From Pseudovirgaria hyperparasitica (Eukaryota > Ascomycota > Dothideomycetes > Acrospermales > Acrospermaceae), in assembly GCF_010093815.1 (NCBI RefSeq), contig NW_022985565.1, forward strand, positions 149,924 to 213,923: a stretch of 64,000 bases of DNA, in the 5' to 3' direction. A model generated the notes under the pieces. That model worked only from the letters and a program-made list of their open reading frames with translations. It was not told where the DNA came from and did not search any database. Below, piece after piece: positions 1-10,837 of the stretch; position 1 is the stretch's first letter; each line of letters opens with the position of its first letter. A program made the translations under genes and the position numbers.

Positions 1-171
1 CAGTGGAGGTATTTTCTCATCGTGAGCGGGCCAGGGGCGGTGGCTGTCTCGTGGGATAGTATTGAAGCACTGTTGAGGGCGTTGGTATTTTTGAATAGGC
101 CTGAGCTGCTGAGGGAGGAGATTTATGCGCTACCGGCAGAGATTAGAGAGGAGTGCGAGATCGTCGAATAG
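1..171 (+). CDS. 3' end of an unrecognised protein gene (partial)
   Basis: Frame 1 is open from the window edge to a TAG at 169-171 and gives 56 C-terminal residues, ending in EECEIVE. The stretch is amphipathic and looks helical, with hydrophobic residues at regular spacing followed by an acidic end. No domain can be named from so short a piece, and the rest lies outside the window. The gene would converge on the hydrolase that ends at 276, leaving only about 100 nt between the two. Alternatively this is a chance open stretch, but the protein-like composition makes a real C-terminus more likely. Confidence 0.5.
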   Translation, partial: QWRYFLIVSGPGAVAVSWDSIEALLRALVFLNRPELLREEIYALPAEIREECEIVE

Positions 172-275
172 GCACTTGGAGGCTGGACTTCTCGGAGACG
201 CAACCTTTGCTAGAAATAGTTGTTGAGTACCAACCGCTCTATGTATGTCTATATTCTATGCAAACTCGGTCCCGT

Positions 276-1088
276 CTATGGCTGGCTCAAAGCCCCTGTC
301 GCTCGGGCGATGTCCAAGATGCCTTGGGCAGCTTCTGTGACATCAGCAGTCTTGAGCGGAATTCTGTGTGCTCCCTCCCATTCCATGAGCTTCCTGCTAC
401 TCTCTTCGCAGTACTCCTTGTATAGCATCCGATGCAAGTACAGGCCAGGATCCTGCAGCCCATGTATATGGAAAGTTGGTAGCTTAATCCTCGCCTCTTT
501 ATCGACCCCCTCATTTGCTTTTATAGCTCCATCAGTAACGGCGTCAACGGTGTGTAGTGATTTGCCTGTTTGTCTTGCCGGATCCAGCACAACCGGGGGC
601 GCCCTTCCAGCCATAAGGACCCCGAACCTCCACCTCACACCCTCCACACCGCACGTCCCCACGCCTTTACCAGCCGATAACTGCGCCTCCCGCGTTTGCT
701 GCTCCAAGAGCATACTCGCCGCCATCTTTGCGCCCTGGCTAAAGCCTACAAGTCCAACCCACTCTCCGGTTGCACCTTGCCGATTGTCGTCTTCGATGGC
801 ACACCGTAGACTATATGTGATCTCTTCCAGGGCACTCTCTACATGAACCGGCGCGTGCTCCTCTTTCCACCGGAGCCAGCGACGGAACGGGCCGTGTTCG
901 CCATAGACTGTGACGATGTCTGGGTGCGGGGGGCAGAGGAAGGGTGCGTCGACGAAGACGCATCGGAAGTGCTGCCGGAGGAGAGGAAGGAGTGTGCGGC
1001 ACTGCGTTTCGTAGATGAAGGCGTTTACGCCGCCGCCGTGCAGAAAGAGCAGGCGAGGAAGGGCGAGTGCCTCGGACGACACAACCAT
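276..1088 (-). CDS. FSH-family serine hydrolase (alpha/beta hydrolase)
   Basis: A single-exon gene of 270 residues. The N-terminus has the family's HGGG-x-NA oxyanion-loop motif (about residues 17-23). The nucleophile elbow GFSQGA sits at 115-120, with Ser117 as the probable catalytic serine. A later HIHGLQDP segment and GAHRIP near the C-terminus supply the likely acid and base (Asp, His). Length and motif order match the fungal FSH1/DUF341 family of cytosolic esterases, which includes thioesterase-like members of polyketide clusters such as LovG and CtnB. No polyketide synthase lies nearby, so a general esterase role is the safer reading. It is divergent from the MFS gene that starts at 1867. 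Confidence 0.9.
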   Translation of the reverse strand: MVVSSEALALPRLLFLHGGGVNAFIYETQCRTLLPLLRQHFRCVFVDAPFLCPPHPDIVTVYGEHGPFRRWLRWKEEHAPVHVESALEEITYSLRCAIEDDNRQGATGEWVGLVGFSQGAKMAASMLLEQQTREAQLSAGKGVGTCGVEGVRWRFGVLMAGRAPPVVLDPARQTGKSLHTVDAVTDGAIKANEGVDKEARIKLPTFHIHGLQDPGLYLHRMLYKEYCEESSRKLMEWEGAHRIPLKTADVTEAAQGILDIARATGALSQP

Positions 1089-1866
1089 TTTCCCTATGAG
1101 CGAGCGTTTCGGTGTTCGCGCTGGCGCGGAGGAATAGATTGTCGATGTCGCGGGCCGTGGTCAGCCTGGTTCCCTGGAATCTACGCTGAAGTGTCACGAT
1201 GGAGTCACAGGAGCAAGTACAAGTCTAAACAAGACTGAATGATGTTGTTAGTAGTTGGCCGGAGTATCTCGGCGGTTCATATCTTCCACCGGAGGGGGCT
1301 GCAGGCCGGACTTCGGTGATGCTGCCAGCCAGCATCAGGCACAAGCCGGAGCCGGTTTCGTCGGCGTCCGTTCCACTGTATATCGCTTTGATGTTTTACA
1401 TTGTGACTGGCACGATGAGACTAGGTTATCTGTCTCCTGTTCTGTTCGGATGTGAAGTCGTTGTCACGGTACTTCTTACTTTTGTCTTCCCCGCTCGTAT
1501 AACGCAAGTGCATGGCATTCTAGGACCTGCAGCCAGCCACATCACGGAGTGAAGTCCGTCGCAGTCATCCTCATGTCGCTCTGGCTTCTTTATACTGAAC
1601 ATACTCACTATAACTGCTCTACAGTCTCCGCTCTTGACCATGGAAACATCTGTCATAGTGGCCAGAATACTATTCATTTTCAGATAGCCGATACCGCTCC
1701 GTTCTGAATGGGTACCGGGATGGGCGGCCTGATGGATCCCCGCACGCGACTAATTCGCCCGAGTGCAGCTTGAGATGAGACAACATCTACATCTCTTGGC
1801 TATTGAACTCTTAGATCTTGCGATTTCATTCTCTTAGGGTATTAATCTGTCTTACCTCGCTAGGGC
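1089..1866. other. Intergenic, divergent promoter region
   Basis: This stretch separates the hydrolase (minus) from the MFS transporter (plus) and must hold both promoters. Short open frames here have no protein-like character on either strand. I see no clear TATA box or repeat. Confidence 0.5.
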
Positions 1867-3586
1867 ATGTCTACAGGTCTATCATCTCTGAAATGGTTCT
1901 ACCATGAGTTCGGACTCGGATCTATTCACGAAACAGGCCGTGATGCCTACCTCATCATCTTAGCCAGATCATGTCGAATGTTTGCATATGGGACAAATTC
2001 ACTGATATTAGGTCTGTTCTTGATGTTGTGTGTAGGGTGAAGTCTTGTTGCTCATACATAATCCAGCCATCTTCTTCTCGGCTCTCGACTTTTCCGACCA
2101 CCAAATTGGCGCGTTCATGACATTGACCCTTGTTGGAGATGTATTTCTTGGCACGTTTCTTACGCTCATAGCTGATCGGGTTGGGAGGAGGAGAGTTCTT
2201 CTGGCAGGCTCGGTGTTGATGATACTCAGCGGTGCAATTTTTGCTATCTTCGAGAACTTTTGGATCCTGCTTCTTGCAGCTATCGTGGGAGTCATCAGTA
2301 TCACAGGGGGTGATTACGGTCCGTTTCGTGCGGTGGAAGAGTGAGACAACATGGACACTGAATTCTGGGTACAGGTTCCACTAACCCATCTCAGATCAAT
2401 GCTGTCTCAATTGACTACTCCTTCGACCAGATCTGACGTGCTGGCATGGTATGTCACCATTTCCGCCATTGGATCGAGTATTGGCAGCGAAGCATCTGGC
2501 AGGATAGTCAATTCACTACAGAATCGAGAAGGATGGGAGCCGGTCAGTGCATATCATATGCTGTTCTGGATATACGCAGCCATGGGTATTGTCAACGTCG
2601 TCATGGTCTTGTGCTTGACCGATGCCTGCGAGGCGCATCCGTCCGACTCATATGCACAAATACCGCAAGAAGACCACCACCCCAGCAACGGGGCATCAAG
2701 CACACACAACACACCAGCAATCGACCTCGTGCCTCCACCTGTTCAATCCTGGCCGGCAAAAGCCAAGTCATGGTTTGTCGGCTCTCTGTCCCAGATCTCC
2801 GCTCCAACGCGGTCCACGATGTATAAGCTCTGGTTCTTACTGTCCGTCGACTCGCTCGCAGACGGAATGGTGCCCTGGTCAATCACAAATTACTACACAG
2901 ACACAAAGTTCCACCCGGCCAAGTCGACGTTGGGCGATATCACGTCCGTTGGCTACTTCCTGGCTGCCATCGGCGCCGTATTCGCAGGACCGCTGGCACG
3001 CAAGCTCGGGTTGATCAACACCATGGTCTTCACACACGTGCCTTCGTCCGCTGCCGTGGTCCTCTTCCCAGCGGCCCCGTACCTATGGATGGCAGCGCTT
3101 CTCCTCTTCGTTCGAGCCGGCCTCAACAACATGGATCAAGCGCCTCGCGTCGCCTTCATCTCAGCTGTTGTCAAGCCCTCCGAACGCACAGCAGTCATGG
3201 GAATTACAAGCACGCTACGCACATTAGCCGCGACGGCCGGACCTACAGTCACGGGTTTGCTAGCCGGTGGAGATCGATTCTGGGTTGCTTTTGTGGCTGC
3301 AGGGCTCTTCCGCCTCGCGTACGACTTTGGGCTGTACTTTATGTTCAGAAATATGGAGCTGCACCAGCATGAGCCGAAGACGGAGGAGGCCTCGCCCAAC
3401 GGGCATGGAACCAGGCGGGAGAGGGATGAAGAGGACGTTCTCGAGATGGCTAGTCTTACAGACTCGCAGAGCAGTGACGATGGAGGCGAGGACGGAGAGT
3501 TGATCACCAAGGTGAACAGTGGCCTTCAACTACCAAGGTCCAATGAAAGAGTTCGGAGTAGAAGTCCTCATCGATCTACGGAGTAG
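1867..3586 (+). CDS. Major facilitator superfamily transporter
   Basis: Three exons, 1867-2011, 2067-2340 and 2395-3586, join in frame to 536 residues. Exon 1 gives an N-terminal helix with RDAYLIILARS and FAYGTNSL. The first intron (2012-2066) has a GTCTGT donor; the second (2341-2394) has GTGAGA. Exon 2 encodes the loop 2-3 signature with GDVFLG and ADRVGRRR, which is MFS motif A. Exon 3 begins within the conserved PFRAVEES and SQLTTPSTRSDVLAWY region. Multiple hydrophobic helices follow, and the C-terminal tail is long, hydrophilic and Ser/Glu-rich. The family is an integral-membrane solute carrier; the substrate cannot be told from sequence. The central loop (about residues 260-310) is cytosolic-looking, consistent with a 6+6 helix layout. 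Confidence 0.9.
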
Positions 3587-4244
3587 AGTGCGCGTCTTCT
3601 GGCGTAATAGAGGCAGCACGGAGCACATGATATCATTCTTTTCGCAACCAATTTCCCACTTGGGCCACTTGGGAGGGTCTCGACAGTATAAGCAATACTA
3701 TAGCAACTACCTGTTACCAGTCTAAACCATGCCAATCACCTCCATTCTCCCATCAAAGTTTCAGGACTCGATCAAGCGACCCATCGTCTCGTCTTGGCCA
3801 AAATTGAGCCTCAGGAACATACGTCACACAATCCGTGACACTCACAACATTAATCCTTCAAACCTCCTTTGCGATTCTAATGCATATACTTGCACCTGCC
3901 AACAGTCAAGACAAAACAAAACAAATAACTCACCACTACCACGACTACAACCATCCCCTCCCCCTCCCACTCTCCAAAGCCAACTCACTCACAACCCCGT
4001 ATTTCATTCCAGAATGCATTGTCTAGATGCACACACAGTACACATCTAGTCCGACCGACCCCCCGGGCCCCGAAGAGTGCAGCAGTAGGTACATACGAGA
4101 AACAAGGCAAATAAGGCAACGGGTACATGCGGAGACCAGATCCCTGCTTCCCGCCGAGTGCGCGGTAGTGTGGAGAAAGGGTCGCCTTGCTTTTTGGGCA
4201 GCACTTATGACATGGGTGGGGGGTCTTTTTCTGGGTAATGGGTC
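3587..4244. other. Intergenic, no supported gene
   Basis: This holds the 3' region of the MFS gene and a C-rich stretch around 3940-3990. Open frames here are low-complexity Pro/Ser/Thr reads and were not accepted. I see nothing else. Confidence 0.5.
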
Positions 4245-4788
4245 CTATCTATCCTTTGGCGATTGTATGGGGTAGAGTGCGCCTTGTGGGCCTGGATGAG
4301 GTGTTTTGAAAGAAGCGTGATTGGGGTGAGCGTAGGGCTGGTGAGAGGAGGGGAGGGGAGGGAAGTGAGATTGGGACTGGGAATGGGAATAGGAATGGTC
4401 ATGGGATGAAGACGAGGTGCTGGGCTTTATGCCTTGAGAGCTGGGGATGTTTGAAGACTGTGATGAATGGACGGAGGAAAGTTTGGTATATCGAGTCGAT
4501 ACGTACAGAATGTTACTATATGGTAGGATTGGAAACCAGGCAACGCCAACATCCCAGTGCCCACCCGCATACCTGCACACCACGGCTGCAAAGTTCCGGA
4601 TCGTCATAGGATCCAAAACCCAAGACCTCGCCTCGTGCGTCAGACATTTGCGCTTCGTCGTCGTCGTCGTCGCACAGAACGTGTCTTCTGTGCGCCCGGC
4701 AGATAGACACAACCACGACCACGACCACGCCTATATGACTCCCACTTCGCTTGTGGCTTTTTGCGCCCCGGGTGGAAAAACGCTTCAC
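4245..4788 (-). CDS. Candidate small Ser/His/Pro-rich protein (hypothetical, two exons)
   Basis: A tentative model: exon 4788-4573 joins exon 4457-4245 in frame across a 115-nt intron (GTATGC donor, CATCACAG acceptor), giving about 142 residues. The first exon ends with an acidic run (DDDDDEAQ) followed by ARGEVLGFGSYDDPEL. The second is low-complexity and rich in Ser, His and Pro, with repeated SHS and SQS units. No domain is recognised. A second ATG on the same strand at 4831 opens another frame beginning MADIDALPG that cannot be joined cleanly, so the N-terminus is uncertain. About 200 nt upstream of that ATG is free of ATG on this strand, weakly supporting a transcript. It could be a chance open frame in biased sequence. 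Confidence 0.3.
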
Positions 4789-7700
4789 TCTCGTTGCTAT
4801 CTATCCCCGGCAACGCATCGATGTCCGCCATGAAATCTGCACGCGCACACGGCGCTTCGTCTGGAAATCTGCCCGTGCCACCTCGTTCAGACCACCCTGA
4901 CGACTATTTACCTTCGCTTCGTACCTCTAGTGGTCTCACACAGGACGGGTTGGGAGGACAAGGAAGTAGACGTATCGATCGCAAGCCGACAATCAGCGAA
5001 CGGTGATGGAAAATGCGTGAACGAGTGTACCGGCATCGAGAGGGTGAGCAAGGATGTGGCGAGGACGGAGACGTCGTGGGACCCGAGTCTCCTCCTCTTC
5101 TTGTATCATCATCGTCGTGCTTTGCATGCAGCAGCACTGCGAGTATTACAATTTCTTGCAGTGTCCAATGTGGTGATGGCCCAAGGACACAAGGGTCTAG
5201 AGTGTTTGCATGGGTCAACCCTGGAGACGCGTGGATACCAGGTATTATTCAGAACGCTGTGGCGGAGGAGTCACGTATATCATAGAACGAGCGCGGATTT
5301 CCCGCGCCTCTCGATAGTGCTTCAGCGTCATGTGGTGGAAGGGCTGTTCACGACTCCCAACGCCTCACGACGCTCTCACAGCAGATATTCTATTCATACC
5401 GGCCGTACCAAAAGTCCAAGAAGATGAACCGCGCGCACGGTACCCGATCTCAAGTCTGGAGTATCTCAGTCTGATCGGAGGCTGGGAATGGCCTTGTAGG
5501 TGGTTTGGATCTCCATTGCGTGCCAGGTGAAACCCTGCCATGCGAGAGAGAGAAAAAACACATGGCGCGCAAGAGGCCGAGGTGAGGGAGGAGGAGGGAG
5601 AGGGCTATGAATAAATGAGAGAACAACCAGCGCGAAACCTTACCAGTCGGAGAAATGGTGGTTGACACACGGGCTGCGATGCAACATGGCGGCGCAGCAC
5701 AGCAGCAGATGCGAACCTGGAGAAGGCGACGTGCATGTCTATCTCTCAGGACATCACCAGCCACAGAGCAGTCCCGCCCTCGACACTGTGGAAGACTGGT
5801 GTGAGCGCCGCCGTTTCGGTATCACGCCGTTGCAAGCAAGGCGATTCATTCTTCCTGGGCCGAGTGCCCATGTTCTTACTTTTCCTCCTCGTTGATCTGT
5901 AGCGGTGGCGTTGACAAGGGTGGCTGGTGCGGAACAAAGTCAAACAACTAGGCAGTTTCTGGGAGTGTGGATTGATGTTGGAAAGTCGGTGACATGACTC
6001 GATGCACAACGGTCTATTCTTGGAAGCTGGCAAGTTGGCAGTAATCTAATAGAGTAAGTGACTCACACACGATCGAAGTGAGCTTTCGATACCGACCTCG
6101 ATACTCAGAAGAGTGAGTGATGGGTGGCATATGGACGGGGGACAAAGCGAGGCTGATGTCGCTTCTGGCACTACACCAAGCAACAGACCCAGAAGAAGAA
6201 TTCGAAGAGAAAGAAGCAAGTCGTGTGATGCGGAGAGCATGAGACATGCACGCAAGCTGGAACATAAGTGCTTAGTGGCTGCCTCGAGTATTGATCTGCC
6301 GCCTGGATGAAGAGGTGTCAGCCGAGCAGATGACATAGGCTCATATCTGATAGTAGACAATACGACGCGCGTGTGTGTAAGTGTGTGCCGTGTATGCAGC
6401 AATAAAGAGTGCTCATCGGTGCGATCTGATGGGAGCAAAAAGCACCACTGCAGAGAGCGGCAGCGGCCAGGCCAGACCAGGACGAGCTGACAGGATTGCG
6501 TTAGACTGTCACTTAGCTCTGTAGGGCTCTCTCGCCAGGAATCACCAAGTGAAGACTTCAGACTTGATTAAGACGCAAGAGGCATGATTGATGCGAAGGA
6601 GGGGGGGCGGAGGAGTGTTAGGAGTGTTAGGAGGGGGAATGAATGGGTCCGAGATGGATGATAGGCGTCGTGTAGCGGGCCGCCCCATGGGCCGCTTATA
6701 GCACTCTGGTCTGGCATTTTGGCATTTCTGGTTGACTATCGACAACGACGGCACGGATATTCGTAATCCTCTAATCCTACTCTTACGTCTTCCGGTATCG
6801 CACTGTATTGCATCTCACTCCCCTTGCGTTTCCGTAGGCTATGCATAGTACAGTACGTGGAGAGGAGTACGACCCTCCCGCGTGTTTGTCATGAGGTGAT
6901 GAAGATCGGTGGTCGTGGGACGGTACGGGTACGGTACCGCCATCTATCCGTTCCAGAGCAACCAAGGTCACGAAAGGTGGATACGCGTTAATCCGAACTG
7001 AATGACCATGTTATTAATTACTCTAGAACAATCACTCACTGGTACGGTACGTCTGATTTTTTGATACAGCTCTCAGTACAAGGACATTGCTCTCTCATCA
7101 TGTTTGTCTCCATCTGCTTGCTCCAGGCCTCTAACAGCGCCTCGCCTGGACCCGCTCCCTTGTGACCGACCTCTGCAATCATTATCAGTGCATTCACCCA
7201 GCGCTTGTAGCCTCATGATGAGCTACAAACCAGCTCGTCGGGCTGGCTGACAATCGCCCTGCTCGCTACAGACGAGAGGCTAGAGAGAGTTGGAGAGGCT
7301 TAAGCACCACAAACAGTGCGATAGAGGGATTCGCTGAATGGAATCAATCGGCCAGCAGTTGGCTGCAGTGCAAAATGCGGCGACGAGGTTTCCTGGCCAG
7401 TCACTAGCACCGAAGCCCGCCATTTGTTGATTTGAATGCACAACTACCCGACTGATGTCTGCAATTCGAGGCGGCCTATCAGCGTACATCGGCTTGTTTC
7501 GCGTACATCCCACGGCCTCTGTTTGGTGGAGTGCAGAAGAGGATTATGGCTGTCGAGGAGAAATACGCATCGCTACTGGGGGCGCGAGAGGGCTGGAGAT
7601 GGCCATAGACTGGCTGCCCAGGACGACTTTCTAGGGCAAAAACTTCCATAGTGCTCCCTAACCCCCCTTCAGCCACCCCCCTCCCCCCCCTGGCAAAACA

Positions 7701-7806
7701 GTCAAAATCCCCGACCCAGCGTTGCCCAGCATGTCCCAGCTTGTACTGGGATGAGTCTTCTCTTCTGCTGTGATGCGAAAGGAAGAACGAGCTACTACTA
7801 CATATG
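4789..7806. other. Long intergenic stretch without a supported gene
   Basis: About 3 kb in which every open frame on both strands is short, of skewed composition and without recognisable motifs. It lies upstream of the bZIP gene and probably holds its distal promoter, possibly with a non-coding transcript. A homopolymeric C-rich patch lies near 7670-7692. No terminal repeats or transposase-like frames were seen. Confidence 0.5.
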
Positions 7807-8859
7807 GTTCCTTTGTCCTTCAGTGACAAGCTATTCCCTTCAACTAGTTACCATATCCTCTCCACAAGACACGCGTACGAACATCATCTTGATCTTGATC
7901 GACGACTTCTTGTTGCACGCGCATCCATCAACTTTGGCTATACCACCTTTCATCAAGCCGTGCATATATTACGATACCTGAGACCTGGCAGATTGCTAGC
8001 ACCAGCACCAACACCTGCACTGCAGCGTTCTTATATCCTTGAGACCTGCAGCAGCACCGACACGCCACCTACACACACCATACAGAGAGCACTTCCAAGC
8101 ACCTACACACGCAGTCGACGAGCTTTCTGCCATTGAAGGCTCATACACAGCATCCCGAAGGAGACAGACTGCTGCAGTCCCCGGCCGGTCGTCCTCCCCA
8201 TCTGATCAAAGTAGAGGCGCGACTAGGGCGACTAGGGCGACTAGAGCGACTAGAGTGACTAGCCGAGCCAGCTGCCACCACACGGCCCACCCTTCCGCTA
8301 TCGTTCCCCCCCCTCCCGCACCGCAACCACCACCACCCACACACACCCACGCAGCCACACAATCACTCACCACCACTACTACTACGACTACTACTCATTA
8401 CTACTACTACGTCTACTCAAAAACTCGCTATTAATCGCTACTCGCTACTCGCTACTCACTCTCACACACACACCTCGCTACCGTCTACCGTCCAGCGCCC
8501 TCGTCCTGGTCCCCGTCTTCCCCGCCTTCTCACATACACTCTTCGCATTCTCTCTTCTCTACTATCTTGTTCACCTTCACAACACCATCACCACCCTTCT
8601 CTGTCTCCTACGCTGCCGACACCGCAGTGCAATTCCTCCCTCCACGTCTCTGCTTGACGTTTTCGCCCTTCACTGCGTCTGCTCTGCCTGTTCGCTGTGC
8701 TGTCTTGGCCGTTGCACGCTGTTACTGATTGCCTAAACGAGCAATCGTACACCGCTACTCCCGCTCCAACGCTGCTATCTCGCTACAAGAAAGACTTTTC
8801 CCACGCCAGCAATTCTTCTTTTTCCGTATTTCAGCGTAACGTCCAGCACATCCTCTCAC
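7807..8859 (+). promoter_or_regulatory. ATG-free long 5' leader of the bZIP gene
   Basis: Reading line by line, the plus strand has no ATG between the one at 7804 and the bZIP start at 8860, a run of 1,053 nt. The complementary trinucleotide CAT occurs about 16 times in the same stretch. The sequence is rich in C and T with CA, CTA and CAC tracts, as in many fungal 5' untranslated regions. The strand bias indicates a long sense leader kept free of upstream start codons. An alternative is composition alone, but the low G content would reduce ATG and CAT together. Confidence 0.6.
8219..8263 (+). repeat. Five copies of a 9-bp tandem repeat
   Basis: Five consecutive copies of a GCGACTAGG-like unit with one or two substitutions in the later copies. 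It lies in the leader upstream of the bZIP gene. It contains no ATG in any frame of the sense strand. Confidence 0.85.
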
Positions 8860-10837
8860 ATGGCTTTTTCCGATCAAATGGACTTTAGGCGTCCGCCTTC
8901 AACCATTGCCATGGACCGCAAGCCCTCTCTGTTCTTCGACGATGCTCTGTACGAAGGCCTGGAGTCTTCAACGCCCGTACCGGGCTCTGCAACCACACTA
9001 TCGCCCACATTCTCTCCGGATAGTTTTGGTTTGGATGACTACTCCCAGACGGCAATGGTTGACCGGACACTCTCCACCAACAATCCGTTCCTGGAGGCTT
9101 CCAACAACCCATATCGTCACTCCATGAACATGCAGCACCAACAGTCGTGGCCCATGTCAGATTCCTCCTCCGGCACGAGAACACCAACAGCGTCACACCC
9201 GTTTGACAACTTCAATCCCGGGCCTGTGCAATTCATGTCGAATGCATCTGACACCTCTTCTTTCCATGGCATGTCCGGCAACAACGTTCGTCCTAGCTCG
9301 GTGTTTCCGCCCACGCCGATGGACAGCCTACCAACTCCCATGTCACCCCACTCCAACAAGGAATGGATGGAGATGAACCAGATGGAACACCGTGCTGGTC
9401 CGAAACGCATGCGGCCGAATACTCCTCCCCGTTCATATTCACCGTTTCGACGTGGTGACGGCATTCGAAAGAAGAACGCCCGCTTCGACATCCCACAGGA
9501 TCGCAATCTTCTCAACATCGACAATCTAATCGCCAGCTGCGAAGATGCCGACGAGCTCAAGGAACTCAAGCAGCAGAAGCGACTACTCCGGAATAGACAG
9601 GCCGCGTACGACTCCCCTCCTGTTATTTTTGGTCCTTCGGTCCACCGCGATCTTTTGGTTTTTTTGATCCGTTTGCTAACTTATCTACAGTCTTGATTCA
9701 CGCCAGCGCAAGAAGAAGCACACTGAAGACCTCGAAGAGGAGAAGAAGATGTGGTCCGAGAGACTGACTCAGATGGAGGACGAAGTCCAACGTCTGAGCT
9801 TAGCATGCCAGCAAGTGTCGCAAGAGAAAGAGATGTGGCGCCACCAATGTAGCGAGGGCCAGCACATCATCGAGTCCTTGAACATGGAGAAGGAAGACAT
9901 GATCCGTACCCACACTCTCGAGACTGGAGAACTGCGCAAGAAGAACTCCATCCTGACCGAGAAACTCGAGGCTGCCACCAGTGGCGCCATGTCTGTTGCC
10001 CCTAGTACCACCAGCTTTTCTGACTTTCCGGACATGGACAACCTCAACATGGGTGCGAGCGATTGGGACAACTACATCTTCGTCGACGAATACGCCGAAC
10101 AGCAGCCCGGTCAACATGTTACACAGCCGCAACCCGAAACCTCTCTCGTCGTTTCTCATCGGTCCAAGGATCTTGTCTCGGAACAAGAAAAGCCTGTCGC
10201 TTCTGGTCTTCTCCTCATGCTTCTCCTGTGTGGTGCTTTTGTCGCCAGCAAGTCGTCCGGTAATTCGAGCCCACCAATGCCACGCATGCCTGAAGAGGTC
10301 CGCGCTGCCTCTGCTACGGTTCTCGACACGATATTCAAAGATGCCGGTGTTGCGAAGTCTCCGTCCACTGAGAATTTCATCGCCAACCGTGTTCAGTCTC
10401 TTGGTGAATCTGCTCCTTCTGGTGTCGCCTGGCCACAGCCGAACGACTTCAAAACGTCTCTCGATCAGCACTTCAACCAGCTTTCGGCGCCTACGAAAGA
10501 TCAAGAAGCTGAAGCAGCTTTTGGAATGACAGCATCACAATACAACAGCTTGACCTCGACCGACTTCTCCCGGAGGGTGTTCAGTGTACCAAGTGATGAC
10601 TCCTCTGAAGGTCTATCGCCCAGCTCGCAACCTTCGTATCGACGGAACCTTGCAGAGTCACTAGCCGCCATGCGTCAACAAAACAAAGGCGAGGGCGCTG
10701 CTGAAGTGTATACTCGCAGTCTACTCTGGGACAGAATACCGGCTGAGGTCGTCCGCGACTTCAAGCGCATGGTCGAGGAAAGCGAGCGTATAGCCACCAC
10801 ATCACCGGGCGGTCCAGATACTGTCAAGTGCGAATAA
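8860..10837 (+). CDS. bZIP transcription factor with a hydrophobic segment
   Basis: Two exons, 8860-9605 and 9691-10837, give 630 residues. The 85-nt intron (branch site GCTAAC) splits a codon inside the basic region. The joined basic region reads RNRQAALDSRQRKKKH, which fits the bZIP N-x7-R signature, and is followed by a long heptad-rich coiled coil (about residues 255-345). The N-terminal 230 residues are Ser/Pro/Asn-rich, disordered and activation-domain-like. A 15-residue hydrophobic stretch (LLLMLLLCGAFVA, about 421-434) lies C-terminal to the zipper. It is short for a membrane helix; a membrane-anchored factor released by proteolysis is possible, as is a hydrophobic activation motif. 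DNA-binding role is certain from the family; target genes and anchoring are inference. The gene is isolated by long non-coding flanks. Confidence 0.92.

Noticed and set aside
276-3586. Secondary-metabolite cluster suggested by an FSH hydrolase beside an MFS transporter
   Set aside because: No synthase, tailoring enzyme or cluster regulator lies nearby, and both families have many non-cluster members.
8697-8888. Possible upstream frame overlapping the bZIP start
   Set aside because: It has no ATG; the frame opens only from a non-ATG codon, consistent with the ATG-free leader.
9800-10504. 234-residue minus-strand open frame inside the bZIP gene
   Set aside because: A shadow of the coiled-coil coding exon, whose codon pattern leaves the opposite strand open; no motif of its own.
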